Below, in pieces: positions 27,300 to 36,805 of a DNA stretch of 64,000 nucleotides. The notes under the pieces are model-generated. The model searched no databases. It worked only from the letters and a program-made list of their open reading frames with translations, and was not told the origin of the DNA. Position numbers and translations under genes: made by a program. The stretch lies in assembly GCA_905233275.1 (NCBI GenBank), contig CAJODR010000001.1, forward strand, positions 21,329 through 85,328, written 5' to 3'. Positions within the stretch are counted from its first letter, which is position 1; every line of letters starts with the position of its first letter. This stretch comes from an uncultured Bacteroidales bacterium. Lineage in GTDB: Bacteria > Bacteroidota > Bacteroidia > Bacteroidales > UBA932.

Positions 27300-29969
27300 A
27301 TGGACAAACAGGAAGGCCAGACCTTCGGACAGTATCTGAAGGCATATTTCAAGAATTTCAAAGAGACGCTTAAACACCCGCTTACGCTGCTTCCTACAGC
27401 GGTGCTGGCGGTGATCTGGATTGTATTCGGCATAGTTCAGGCCAGGAGTGGTGAAAGCCAGGCACTGGCGGTGTTCAACTTTTTCACATTCGCCCAGGGC
27501 GGACTGTTCGGGGGTGTCGTCGGCGCGATCGGCGGCATTGTCGGAAAGATATTGATTGCGACGCTGGTGACGTCCCTGGTGATGCCGCTCGTCAAAAAGG
27601 GCAGCAGGCCGTTCGCCCGATTCGGCAAGGGGGTCAAGGGGCTGTTCGGCAGCTTTGCCTTCGATTCGCTGCGCGCCCTGTCGGTGTTCCTCTGGGGAAT
27701 GGGACTGGCGCTGCTCCTGTACAGCGTGTTCAATATCACCCAGCGGTGGCAGGAAAGTATTGTGGGTCTGGCCGGTGCGATTCTCCTGATACGCAGCATC
27801 GGGCAGAGAGGTGGATTCCTGTTCAGCATACTGTTCAGTATAGTGTCGGCGTTTTCAAAGGGTAAGACGCCGTCGTATATTGGTGTCAGCCGCTTCCTTT
27901 CGGGAATGGCGACAGGCATGACGGTCGGCTTCGGCATCAATGTGTTCGGGCTGAGGTGGTGTCTTGTATTCGCCGCAGGCTCGCTGGTGCTGGCGCTGGT
28001 GTTTGTATTCTTCGGAAAGAAGCAGAGGGCTGCGCTTTCGGCCGCGAGCATTGTTGCGCTGCTGCTGGTGCCCGTTTATGCGCAGACGCCGCAGAAGAAG
28101 GAGCAGGAGAAGGAGCTGAACAGCATTCTCGGCAAGGCGAATGATGCCGGCAACCTGGCAAACGACCTGAACGGCATGCTCTCGCAGATACAGGCGGCTG
28201 GGGCGAATGACGATTATTCCGGGATGGAGAAGATCGGGGATCAGATGATGGACAAGCTTAATGCCGGTGATCTGAATTCGCTGATGGGAATGATTGACAA
28301 TATGGATATGTCGCAGTTCGAGGGGATGGAAGGATTTGATGATGAGGAGTTTGGCGAAGAAGAGTATGGCAATCCGGGTATTCCCGAGGGGACGATTTCC
28401 GATAATATCGGAGGACTTTTCGCGGGCGCCAAGGGTAATAAAGGTGAAGATGCCGGAAAAGAGAAAACAGTCAAGGATGATGATGAGGATGAGGACGAGG
28501 AGGAGGAGGAGGAGGATTCGTCGGATAATGGATTTGTGGAAACGATGACCGAGGGGTTTGCGGATGAGAGTTCGTATGTGGATGACGAAGGGGAGGCCGG
28601 GGTGCTTGAAGGGATAGGCGCTGTCGGAGGCGCTCTCGGCGCTGCCGGTGCTGCTGGTGCCGGCGCTGGTTCTGCTGCTGCAGCCGGTGGTGGCGGAGGT
28701 GGCGGAACTGGCGGTGGGACTCCGGATCTGCCGGATTCTCCCGACCTGTCGGAAGGTCCTGAAAAAGAGACAGGTAAGGACGAGGAAGACGAAGAAGAGG
28801 AGAAGACGGAGGGCGGCGGAGATGGCGATGACAAAGAGCCGTATGAAGGTACGGACGAGGACCCGCAGCCTGGTGACGAGGAAGGATTCGAAGAAGAGAA
28901 AGAAACTGATAATCAGGAAGAAGAGACGGAGGATCTGTCAGAGGAAGAGTACCAACAGAAGATGGAGGAGTATGAGAAAGAGGTGGCGGATCTGGAGCGG
29001 GAGAGGGAAGAAAGGGCCAAGCAGCAGGAGGAGACGGATAAGAAATACAAGGACGAATTCGACAAGGATGCGGAGAAGTACCAGACCACTTCCAGCGAGG
29101 AAAAGATTCGCGAAGCATCTGAAAAGCATATGAAGGAGGAGGAAGCGCAGGAGGACGAACGGATTCGTCAGGACAAGGTCATTGAGACCGCGCAGAAGCA
29201 CGGAGTGGATACAAACAATCCCGACGGCACCCCCAAGGATATCAAACAGCTTCAGGATGAGACGGTTAAGAAGATTGTAGAGGACCGCCACTGGGGCAAT
29301 TACAAGGACGAACTTTTCGTCCAGCAGCTGCTGAACGACGAGGAGCTTGAGTATTCGCTGCTTGAAGCGGACGCGTCCTATATCGACGAGGTGTCGGAGA
29401 ATTCCGTCAACGTGCTGGGCGAAGTCGTTCCCGGAGGGCGCTGCGTCAAGAACGGGCACAATTTCCTGAAGGCTGTCGGCAAGAATGTTTCCGAGGCGCA
29501 CGCCAAAGGCGAATCGATGGGCAAGGCGGCCATAGTCGGTGCCGGAGAAGGCTCCCTCAGCATTCTGCAGAATCAGGCAGGCGATATCAAATGGGCCAAG
29601 TACGGCGGCAAAGTCGCCCAGCTGGCAGGTGAGGCCACGGCCGTAATCGGCGCTGAAGGTGCCAAGGTCCTCCTTCACGAACTGGCGAACGGCACGTCTC
29701 CTCAGGACGCTTTGGACAAGGCACTCACGGCCACAGGCCAGAAGGCTGCCTATTTCGCCGGAAACAAGATGTACGGCAAACTCACCCAGGGCCTGACACG
29801 GCTCGGAGGCTTTGACAAGGAGCTTGGCAAGTTCATCCAGAAATCAGCGGAAGCCGGCCTCACGGAAGGCGTGCACAATTATGCCGTCTCCGATAAGGTT
29901 AAGGACGTCATGGAGTCGTTCGAGAATTTCCGTGACGAGAAGGCGGGTGATATTCTGGGCCTGAAATAG
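27300..29969 (+). CDS. Large membrane protein of unknown function with acidic low-complexity and charged coiled-coil regions
   Basis: N-terminal multi-TM region, DE-rich and Gly/Ala-rich linkers, long coiled coil, Gly/Ala-helical C-terminal domain; start follows TATATTTG box. Confidence 0.8.
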   Translation: MDKQEGQTFGQYLKAYFKNFKETLKHPLTLLPTAVLAVIWIVFGIVQARSGESQALAVFNFFTFAQGGLFGGVVGAIGGIVGKILIATLVTSLVMPLVKKGSRPFARFGKGVKGLFGSFAFDSLRALSVFLWGMGLALLLYSVFNITQRWQESIVGLAGAILLIRSIGQRGGFLFSILFSIVSAFSKGKTPSYIGVSRFLSGMATGMTVGFGINVFGLRWCLVFAAGSLVLALVFVFFGKKQRAALSAASIVALLLVPVYAQTPQKKEQEKELNSILGKANDAGNLANDLNGMLSQIQAAGANDDYSGMEKIGDQMMDKLNAGDLNSLMGMIDNMDMSQFEGMEGFDDEEFGEEEYGNPGIPEGTISDNIGGLFAGAKGNKGEDAGKEKTVKDDDEDEDEEEEEEDSSDNGFVETMTEGFADESSYVDDEGEAGVLEGIGAVGGALGAAGAAGAGAGSAAAAGGGGGGGTGGGTPDLPDSPDLSEGPEKETGKDEEDEEEEKTEGGGDGDDKEPYEGTDEDPQPGDEEGFEEEKETDNQEEETEDLSEEEYQQKMEEYEKEVADLEREREERAKQQEETDKKYKDEFDKDAEKYQTTSSEEKIREASEKHMKEEEAQEDERIRQDKVIETAQKHGVDTNNPDGTPKDIKQLQDETVKKIVEDRHWGNYKDELFVQQLLNDEELEYSLLEADASYIDEVSENSVNVLGEVVPGGRCVKNGHNFLKAVGKNVSEAHAKGESMGKAAIVGAGEGSLSILQNQAGDIKWAKYGGKVAQLAGEATAVIGAEGAKVLLHELANGTSPQDALDKALTATGQKAAYFAGNKMYGKLTQGLTRLGGFDKELGKFIQKSAEAGLTEGVHNYAVSDKVKDVMESFENFRDEKAGDILGLK

Positions 29970-29970
29970 T

Positions 29971-31047
29971 TTATTCCACCGCGCGGAGAAGCGCTGCAGT
30001 AAAGATTTCCTGCTCTTCAGGGGTGAGGAAGGTGGCCTCGATCGGGAGGCAGAAGAGACGGGACCGCAGTTCGGCAGGAACTGATTTGCAGCTGGTTACG
30101 CGTCCGGCATCCTTTTCGGTGGTGCATACGATGGCCGTGGGCTCGGTGCGGACGGCCGTGCGGATTCTACCCATGTCGGACGTGGTGTAGCGGTGATGGT
30201 CGGGGAAGCGAAGGTGCTTAACGACTGAAAACTTGTCGCCAAGATAGCGCACGAGTGGTCCGTCCTTGGCTATTCCGCTGAATAGGATCAGCCGTTTGGC
30301 GTAGGTAAACCTGTTGTCGGCGTCTTCCGGAAAGACGGGTGTCATCTCGCCGTATTTGATGCCGGTGAAAAAAACGTATTGTTCCTTTCCTTTCTTATTG
30401 TGGCCCTTGCAGGTGGTCGGGTTGTAGTCCTTGATGCCGAGGCCTGCAGCCCAGGAGGTACGTTCACTCTGGTCGAGGAATGCCGGGCACTTGGTCACAA
30501 TGAGAATGTCGGCGGCCTTGAGGCGTGAAGGAAGGTCCCTCAGCGAGCCGAGCGGCAGGAGGACGTCCTTTTTGACGGGCCTGTTGTAATCCACGAGAAT
30601 GACATTGACCCTCGCACGAAGCTTCCGGTACTGGAAAGCGTCGTCGAGAACGACGATTTCGGAAGGCGGAGCGAGCTTGCTGCATCCGTTAATCCTGTCG
30701 GCGTCCACCGCTACGGTGACCAGGGGAAACTTGCGGGCGATCTGAGACGGCTCGTCGCCGTAGAGGTCGGCGTCTCCGCCACGGGGAACAACCTGGAAGC
30801 CCTTGCTCTTCCGTTTGTAGCCGCGGGAGAGTACGGCTATATTGGAGTACGCCCAGCGGTCGCTCGCAAGGAGCGTCCTCAGTATCATCTCGGTATGGGG
30901 CGTCTTGCCTGTGCCTCCGACGGTGATATTTCCCACGCAAACCGTGGGGACGGAGGCCTTGAAGGACTTTTTCCAGCCCTTGTCGAAGAAAAGATGGCGC
31001 AGTGACAGCGTCAGGTAGTATGGAGAGAGAAGTACCTTTCTAAGCAT
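29971..31047 (-). CDS. lpxK: Tetraacyldisaccharide 4'-kinase
   Basis: PTVCVGNITVGGTGKTPHTEMI; VLSRGYKRKSKGF; VLDDAFQYRKLRA. Confidence 0.95.
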   Translation of the reverse strand: MLRKVLLSPYYLTLSLRHLFFDKGWKKSFKASVPTVCVGNITVGGTGKTPHTEMILRTLLASDRWAYSNIAVLSRGYKRKSKGFQVVPRGGDADLYGDEPSQIARKFPLVTVAVDADRINGCSKLAPPSEIVVLDDAFQYRKLRARVNVILVDYNRPVKKDVLLPLGSLRDLPSRLKAADILIVTKCPAFLDQSERTSWAAGLGIKDYNPTTCKGHNKKGKEQYVFFTGIKYGEMTPVFPEDADNRFTYAKRLILFSGIAKDGPLVRYLGDKFSVVKHLRFPDHHRYTTSDMGRIRTAVRTEPTAIVCTTEKDAGRVTSCKSVPAELRSRLFCLPIEATFLTPEEQEIFTAALLRAVE

Positions 31048-31747
31048 TGTGGACGAGGGTCCCCACTTTTTCGCCGTCGAGGATGCGCTTGAGGTTGCCT
31101 TCGCCGTTCATGTCGAAGACTATGATCGGCATGTTCCCCTCGCTGCAGAGGGCGAATGCGGTCTGGTCCATCACCTTGAGGTGCTTTGAGATAGCTTCGT
31201 CAAAGGTCAGGGTGTCGTATTTGACGGCAGTCGGATCCTTTTCCGGGTCGGCTGTGTAGACTCCGTCGACGCGGGTGCCCTTGAGGAGTGCGTCGGCCTT
31301 GATCTCGAGGGCGCGGAGGGCTGCACCGCTGTCTGTGGTGAAGAACGGATTGCCGGTGCCGCCAGCAATGAGTGCGACGCCGCCTCTTTCCAGCACCTCG
31401 ACGGCCTTGTCCCTCATATAGTATTCGGCCATGGGCTCCATCGGGGTGGAGGTGAAGACTTTGGCTTCTACGCCTTCTTCCTTTATAAACATTGAGAGCG
31501 CGAGCGAATTGATCACCGTCGCCAGCATGCCCATCTTGTCCCCGTCGACCCTGTCGAATCCTTTTCCGGTGCCCTGGAGCCCGCGGAAAATGTTGCCTCC
31601 ACCGTTGACGATGGCGACCTGAAGGCCTGCCTTTGCCGCGGAGGCCACCTCACGGGCCGTCCTGCGGAGACTTTCGGTGTCGAGTCCCTTTCCGACGCTG
31701 CCGCCGAGGGATTCGCCGCTGAGTTTGAGAAGTACTCTCCTGTACAT
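31040..31747 (-). CDS. pyrH: UMP kinase
   Basis: VLLKLSGESLGG; QVAIVNGGGNIFRG; LIAGGTGNPFFTTDSGAALRALEI. Confidence 0.97.
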   Translation of the reverse strand: MYRRVLLKLSGESLGGSVGKGLDTESLRRTAREVASAAKAGLQVAIVNGGGNIFRGLQGTGKGFDRVDGDKMGMLATVINSLALSMFIKEEGVEAKVFTSTPMEPMAEYYMRDKAVEVLERGGVALIAGGTGNPFFTTDSGAALRALEIKADALLKGTRVDGVYTADPEKDPTAVKYDTLTFDEAISKHLKVMDQTAFALCSEGNMPIIVFDMNGEGNLKRILDGEKVGTLVHNA

Positions 31748-31867
31748 ATCGTTTAGCTTTGAGTTATGATGCAAATATAACACTTTTGACGGAAAAAATT
31801 TTCATTCTACGGCAAAAGAAGCTATATTTGCATAATCAATACAACCTGCTAACTAAATCAAAACATA

Positions 31868-32641
31868 ATGGCCAGCTTCATCAAATCTTCAATCGGAAAG
31901 AAATTCATCCAGAGCGTCAGCGGAGCGTTCCTCATCATTTTCCTCCTGCTCCACGGCACCATCAACTTCTTCTCGGTCATAGATACCTTCCAGGGCACAT
32001 ACGGCAGCGTCGGCGTAGACGAAGAGCTGTTCACCACGGGTGACGGCCTCTTCAAGCTCGGCTGCGACTTCATGTCGACTATGATCATCGACATCATGGT
32101 CCCTGTCCTCGCGCTCGGATTCGTCATCCACATCGGATACGGTATCTACCTCAGCATTGAGAATTACAAGAAGCGTGGTGGCTTCAAACGCTACGAAGTA
32201 GCTTCCAAGGCCAAGGCTGACAGCTGGTCGGCAAAGAACATGTTCATCCTCGGCATCATCATCCTCGGCTGCCTCGGATTCCATCTCATGGACTTCTGGG
32301 CCAAGATGCAGATGCAGGACTTCTTCGGTAACGGCGGTGAGGAGAATCCCTATCTCCTTCTCAACACTACCTTCAAGAGCTGGTGGCTCCTCGCCCTCTA
32401 CATCGTATGGTTCTTCTTCCTCTGGCTCCACCTCAACCACGGTTTCTGGTCCATGTTCCAGACCATCGGTTGGAACAATGACAAGTGGCTTCCCCGCCTC
32501 AAGGTGATAGGCATCATCGTCAGCACCATCATTGTCCTCCTCTTCGTCTCCGTGGCCGTCAACGCCTTCATCCAGGCCAACTGGCCCTGCGAAACCACTA
32601 CCGCCAACCTCAACGCATATCTCGCCGCCCTACCCAAGTAA
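31868..32641 (+). CDS. Succinate dehydrogenase/fumarate reductase cytochrome b subunit
   Basis: [31 protein letters not shown]; multiple TM with conserved His; Bacteroidetes-type 5-TM cytochrome b architecture. Confidence 0.9.
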   Translation: MASFIKSSIGKKFIQSVSGAFLIIFLLLHGTINFFSVIDTFQGTYGSVGVDEELFTTGDGLFKLGCDFMSTMIIDIMVPVLALGFVIHIGYGIYLSIENYKKRGGFKRYEVASKAKADSWSAKNMFILGIIILGCLGFHLMDFWAKMQMQDFFGNGGEENPYLLLNTTFKSWWLLALYIVWFFFLWLHLNHGFWSMFQTIGWNNDKWLPRLKVIGIIVSTIIVLLFVSVAVNAFIQANWPCETTTANLNAYLAALPK

Positions 32642-32642
32642 T

Positions 32643-33629
32643 ATGGCAGATATCAATACCATCGGCGTACTCACCTCCGGGGGCGATTCTCCTGGAATGA
32701 ACGCCGCAATCCGAGCCGTCACCCGCACGGCCCGGTTCAACAACATCAACGTCATCGGCGTGATGCGCGGCTACCAGGGGCTCATCGAAGGCGAATTCGT
32801 CAAATTCACCTCCTCCTCGGTATCCAACACCATCCAAAGGGGCGGAACCATCCTCAAAACGGCCCGCAGCAGCGAATTCATGACCGATGAAGGCCGACGC
32901 AAGGCCTACGAAAACATGAAGCAGGCCGGCATCGACGCCCTGGTCGTCATCGGCGGCAACGGTTCGCTCACCGGCGCCCAGTTGTTCGCCCGCGAATACG
33001 ACATTCCGATTATCGGCCTTCCCGGTACGATTGACAACGACCTCTACGGTACCGACTATACCATCGGTTACGATTCGGCCCTCAATACTATCGTCGAATG
33101 CGTCGACAAGATCCGCGACACCGCCAACAGCCACGACCGCATATTCTTCATCGAAGTAATGGGGCGCGACGCCGGATTCCTGGCTCAAAACAGTGCGATC
33201 GCTTCCGGAGCTGAGGCTGCCATTATCCCTGAGAGCAGCACCGCGGTCGACCAGCTGGCAGAATTCATCGAAAGAGGCAAACGCAAGTCCAAGAACAGCG
33301 CGATCGTCCTCGTTTCCGAGGCCCAGAAGAATGGTGTCGGAGGTGCATTCTACTATGCCGACAGGGTCAAAAAGGAGTATCCGCAGTTCGACGCCCGCGT
33401 CACCATTCTCGGCCATCTCCAGAGGGGTGGAATGCCGTCGGCTTACGACAGGATCCTCGCTTCCAGGATGGGATACGCCGCCATCGAGGCCCTTCTCGAG
33501 GGGCAGCGCAACATCATGGTCGGCATCAAAAACGATGAAATCGTCTATGTCCCCATCCAGCGCGCAGTCAAACTGGACAAACCAATCAACCCTGAGCTGA
33601 TATCGGTTCTCAACGTTCTGTCCATGTAA
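32643..33629 (+). CDS. pfkA: ATP-dependent 6-phosphofructokinase
   Basis: [62 protein letters not shown]. Confidence 0.97.
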   Translation: MADINTIGVLTSGGDSPGMNAAIRAVTRTARFNNINVIGVMRGYQGLIEGEFVKFTSSSVSNTIQRGGTILKTARSSEFMTDEGRRKAYENMKQAGIDALVVIGGNGSLTGAQLFAREYDIPIIGLPGTIDNDLYGTDYTIGYDSALNTIVECVDKIRDTANSHDRIFFIEVMGRDAGFLAQNSAIASGAEAAIIPESSTAVDQLAEFIERGKRKSKNSAIVLVSEAQKNGVGGAFYYADRVKKEYPQFDARVTILGHLQRGGMPSAYDRILASRMGYAAIEALLEGQRNIMVGIKNDEIVYVPIQRAVKLDKPINPELISVLNVLSM

Positions 33630-33654
33630 ATTTGCTATTCCGCGAAATAATTCT

Positions 33655-33690
33655 TACCTTTGCGGTCCCCAAAAAAACGAGGGGATCGCA
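33655..33690 (+). promoter_or_regulatory. -7 box TACCTTTG overlapping a 9-12 bp inverted repeat at the start of the rplM operon
   Basis: TACCTTTG at 33655-33662; GCGGTCCCC-aaaaaaacga-GGGGATCGC at 33662-33689. Confidence 0.65.
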
Positions 33691-33723
33691 AATTTTATTG
33701 TTAAACCATTAAAGATCAAGTAA

Positions 33724-34176
33724 GTGGACACACAAAGCTACAAGACTGTATCGCTCAACGCAGCGACTGTCAAGAAGGAGTGGGTTGTGATTGATGCCAC
33801 GGATCTCGCACTCGGTCGCCTTGCCTCGAGGGTCGCTCTCGTCCTTCGCGGTAAGACAAAGCCCGGTTTCACCCCCAACGTCGACTGTGGTGACAACGTC
33901 ATCATCGTCAACGCCGAAAAGGTGAAGCTCCTCGGCAAGAAGATGACCGACAGGGTCTATACCCGCTACACCGGATATCCCGGCGGCCAGCGCTTCACGA
34001 CCCCCAGGGAGATTCTCGCAAAACGTCCTGCCGAACTCATCCGCAGGTCTGTCAGGGGCATGCTCCCGAAGACCCGTCTTGGTGACAAGCTCATCGGAAA
34101 CCTCTACGTTTACGCAGGTCCCGAGCATCCTCACCAGGCCCAACAACCCAAAACCATCAAGTTAAACGAAATTTAA
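33724..34176 (+). CDS. rplM: 50S ribosomal protein L13 (GTG start)
   Basis: WVVIDATDLALGRLASRVALVLRGK; PNVDCGDNVIIVNAEKVKLLGKK. Confidence 0.97.
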   Translation: MDTQSYKTVSLNAATVKKEWVVIDATDLALGRLASRVALVLRGKTKPGFTPNVDCGDNVIIVNAEKVKLLGKKMTDRVYTRYTGYPGGQRFTTPREILAKRPAELIRRSVRGMLPKTRLGDKLIGNLYVYAGPEHPHQAQQPKTIKLNEI

Positions 34177-34185
34177 ACAGAGCAA

Positions 34186-34575
34186 ATGGAACAGAAACAC
34201 GCCCTTGGAAGACGTAAATCAGCTGTCGCTCGTGTTTATGTTGCTGCCGGAAAAGGTAACATCGTTATCAACGGCCGTGAGCTCGAGAACTATTTTCCCG
34301 ATGCTTCCCTCCGTTATATCGTGAACCAGCCTTTCGAGGTGACCGGTACAGCAGGCCAGTTTGACATCAAGGTCACCCTTTCCGGTGGTGGCACAAAAGG
34401 TCAGGCTGAGGCAGTCCGTCTCGGTATCGCCCGCGCACTTTGCGAGGTCGACAGCGAGGCCTACCGTCCCGCCCTCAAAGCCGCAGGCTTCCTGACCCGT
34501 GACCCCCGCGAAGTCGAAAGGAAAAAGCCCGGTCAGCCTGGCGCACGCCGCCGCTTCCAGTTCAGCAAACGTTAA
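34186..34575 (+). CDS. rpsI: 30S ribosomal protein S9
   Basis: [26 protein letters not shown]; ...[17 protein letters not shown]. Confidence 0.98.
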   Translation: MEQKHALGRRKSAVARVYVAAGKGNIVINGRELENYFPDASLRYIVNQPFEVTGTAGQFDIKVTLSGGGTKGQAEAVRLGIARALCEVDSEAYRPALKAAGFLTRDPREVERKKPGQPGARRRFQFSKR

Positions 34576-34619
34576 CGATTGCTGCCTGATTTACATTTAT
34601 TGCACAGTCCGGTCAGAAA

Positions 34620-34735
34620 TCCCGGGACCCGGGTTTCAGAAGAGATTCTCACCCTGCTACCTTAATTAATTGGGATTGCCGGCACTGCGGAAAATCAGAG
34701 GAGACCGCTCCACGAAAGCGCTACTCCCGATTGAT
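34620..34735 (+). promoter_or_regulatory. Structured RNA leader candidate upstream of rpsB
   Basis: 11-bp closing stem ATTAATTGGGA (34665-34675)/TCCCGATTGAT (34725-34735) around internal hairpins; upstream CCCGGGACCCGGG hairpin. Confidence 0.5.
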
Positions 34736-34760
34736 GAAAAGAGAAAACAAAAGTAAAACA

Positions 34761-35669
34761 ATGTCAAGAACAAATTTCCAAGAACTGCTTGATGCAGGCG
34801 TACATTTCGGACACCTCGCCCGCAAATGGAACCCCAAGATGGCCCCTTACATCTTCGACCAGAAGAACGGGATCCACATCATTGACCTGCACAAGACCGT
34901 CGTCAAGATCGACGAGGCCGCCGAAGTTATGAAGGAATTCGCCCGCCAGGGCCGCAAGATCCTCTTCGTCGCCACCAAGAAACAGGCAAAGGACATCGTT
35001 TCCGAAAAAGCCCTGTCAGTCAATATGCCTTCAGTGACCGAGCGCTGGCCCGGCGGAATGCTTACCAACTTCCCCACCATCCGCAAAGCGGTCAAGAAGA
35101 TGAACACCATCGACAAGATGAAAGAAGACGGCACCTTCGAGAAGCTCGCAAAGCGTGAGCGCCTCCAGATCGACCGTCAGAGAGCAAAACTCGAGAAGAA
35201 CCTCGGCTCCATCAAGGACATGAGCCGTCTCCCTTCGGCCCTCTTCGTCGTAGACGTACAGAAAGAGGCCAACGCCGTCAAGGAAGCCGCCCGTCTCAAC
35301 ATTCCCGTTATCGCAATGGTTGACACATGCTGCGATCCCACTCCGATCGATTACGTGATTCCGGCGAATGACGATGCCACAAGGTCCATCGAGGTTATCC
35401 TCAATGCCCTCTGCGCCGCTATCCAGGAAGGTCTCGAAGAGCGCAAGCTCGTCAAGGAGAAAGAGGACGCCGAAGCTCCCGCCGAGGCCGCTCCCGCCGT
35501 CCCCCAGAAGAAGCTCCGCGCCCGCCGCGCCAAGACTGAGGAGTCCGCTCCCGCCGCCGAGCCCGTCGCCGAGGCTGCACCTGCAGCTGAGCCCGTCGCC
35601 GCAGCAGAGCCCGTAGCAGAGGCCGCCCACGCAGCCGAAGCAGCTCCCGCCGCAGAACCTGAAGCATAA
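34761..35669 (+). CDS. rpsB: 30S ribosomal protein S2 with Ala/Pro/Glu-rich C-terminal extension
   Basis: LLDAGVHFGHLARKWNPKMAPYIF; RLPSALFVVDVQKEANAVKEAARLNIPVIAMVDT. Confidence 0.97.
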   Translation: MSRTNFQELLDAGVHFGHLARKWNPKMAPYIFDQKNGIHIIDLHKTVVKIDEAAEVMKEFARQGRKILFVATKKQAKDIVSEKALSVNMPSVTERWPGGMLTNFPTIRKAVKKMNTIDKMKEDGTFEKLAKRERLQIDRQRAKLEKNLGSIKDMSRLPSALFVVDVQKEANAVKEAARLNIPVIAMVDTCCDPTPIDYVIPANDDATRSIEVILNALCAAIQEGLEERKLVKEKEDAEAPAEAAPAVPQKKLRARRAKTEESAPAAEPVAEAAPAAEPVAAAEPVAEAAHAAEAAPAAEPEA

Positions 35670-35695
35670 TATAAACCAAATCAACCCAAAACACC

Positions 35696-36688
35696 ATGGC
35701 AATTGCATTAGCAGATATCAAGAAGCTCCGCGACATGACGAGCGCCGGTATGATGGACTGCAAGAATGCCCTCACAGAGGCTGACGGCGATTTCAAGCGC
35801 GCCGTTGAGATTCTCCGTGAAAAAGGCAAGTCCACCCTCTCCAAGAGGGGTGACAACGAGACCACCCAGGGTGCAGTCCTCTCCCGCATCGACGGAGGCA
35901 AGGCCATCCTCGTATGCCTCGGCTGCGAGACCGACTTCGTCGCCGCCACGCCCGACTTCAAGACCCTCGCCGGCAATATCGCCGACAAGGCTATCGCCGC
36001 CCTCCCCGCAGACAAAGAGGCCCTCAAGGCCGAAAAGCTCGCCGACGGTTACACCGTTGAGGAGGACATCACCAACCAGGCAGGCAAGACCGGTGAAAAG
36101 CACGTTCTCGCATACTACGCCGCCCTCGAGGCTCCGTTCGTATCCGAATACGTCCATTTCAACGGCAAGCTCGGCGCCATCGTCGCTTTCAGCAAAGTGG
36201 TTCCCGCCGAGATCGCCCGCGGTATCGCCATGCAGGTCGCTTCGATGAACCCTGTGGCAGTGGACGAAGCATCCGTCCCCGCCGAGGTCCTCGAGTCCGA
36301 GCGCACCGTCGCTATCCAGAAGACCAAGGACGAACAGGTCCAGAAGGCCGTTGACGCCGCCCTCAAGAAGGTCGGAATCAACCCCGCCCACGTCGACAGC
36401 GAAGATCACATCGAGTCCAACACCGCCAAGGGTTGGCTCACCCCTGAGCAGGCCCAGCAGGCCCGTCAGATCATCGCTGAGGTCGGTGCAGCCAAGGCTG
36501 CTTCCCTCCCCGAGGCAATGATCAACGGCATCGTCAACGGCCGTATCCAGAAGTTCCTGAAGGAAAACACCCTTCTCGAACAGGAATACCAGCTCTCCGA
36601 CGACAAAGTGTCCGTCAAGGCCGCTCTCGCAGCCGCTGACAAAGATGCAAAGGTTCTCGCCTTCCGCCGCTTCTCCCTCAGCGACTAA
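35696..36688 (+). CDS. tsf: Elongation factor Ts
   Basis: ADIKKLRDMTSAGMMDCKNALTEADGDFKRAVEILREKG. Confidence 0.97.
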   Translation: MAIALADIKKLRDMTSAGMMDCKNALTEADGDFKRAVEILREKGKSTLSKRGDNETTQGAVLSRIDGGKAILVCLGCETDFVAATPDFKTLAGNIADKAIAALPADKEALKAEKLADGYTVEEDITNQAGKTGEKHVLAYYAALEAPFVSEYVHFNGKLGAIVAFSKVVPAEIARGIAMQVASMNPVAVDEASVPAEVLESERTVAIQKTKDEQVQKAVDAALKKVGINPAHVDSEDHIESNTAKGWLTPEQAQQARQIIAEVGAAKAASLPEAMINGIVNGRIQKFLKENTLLEQEYQLSDDKVSVKAALAAADKDAKVLAFRRFSLSD

Positions 36689-36717
36689 GCAATACCCCCG
36701 GTATTGTCCAAAGCCTA

Positions 36718-36750
36718 TCGTGGTCCCCACCCCGGGGACCACGATTCTTT
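36718..36750 (+). terminator. Rho-independent-like terminator after tsf
   Basis: 11-bp stem TCGTGGTCCCC/GGGGACCACGA followed by TTCTTTT. Confidence 0.75.
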
Positions 36751-36805
36751 TGTCATTCGCCATCTCCGTGGCTCCTGAAACGCTTGATTGGCGACAATAG
36801 ATTAT

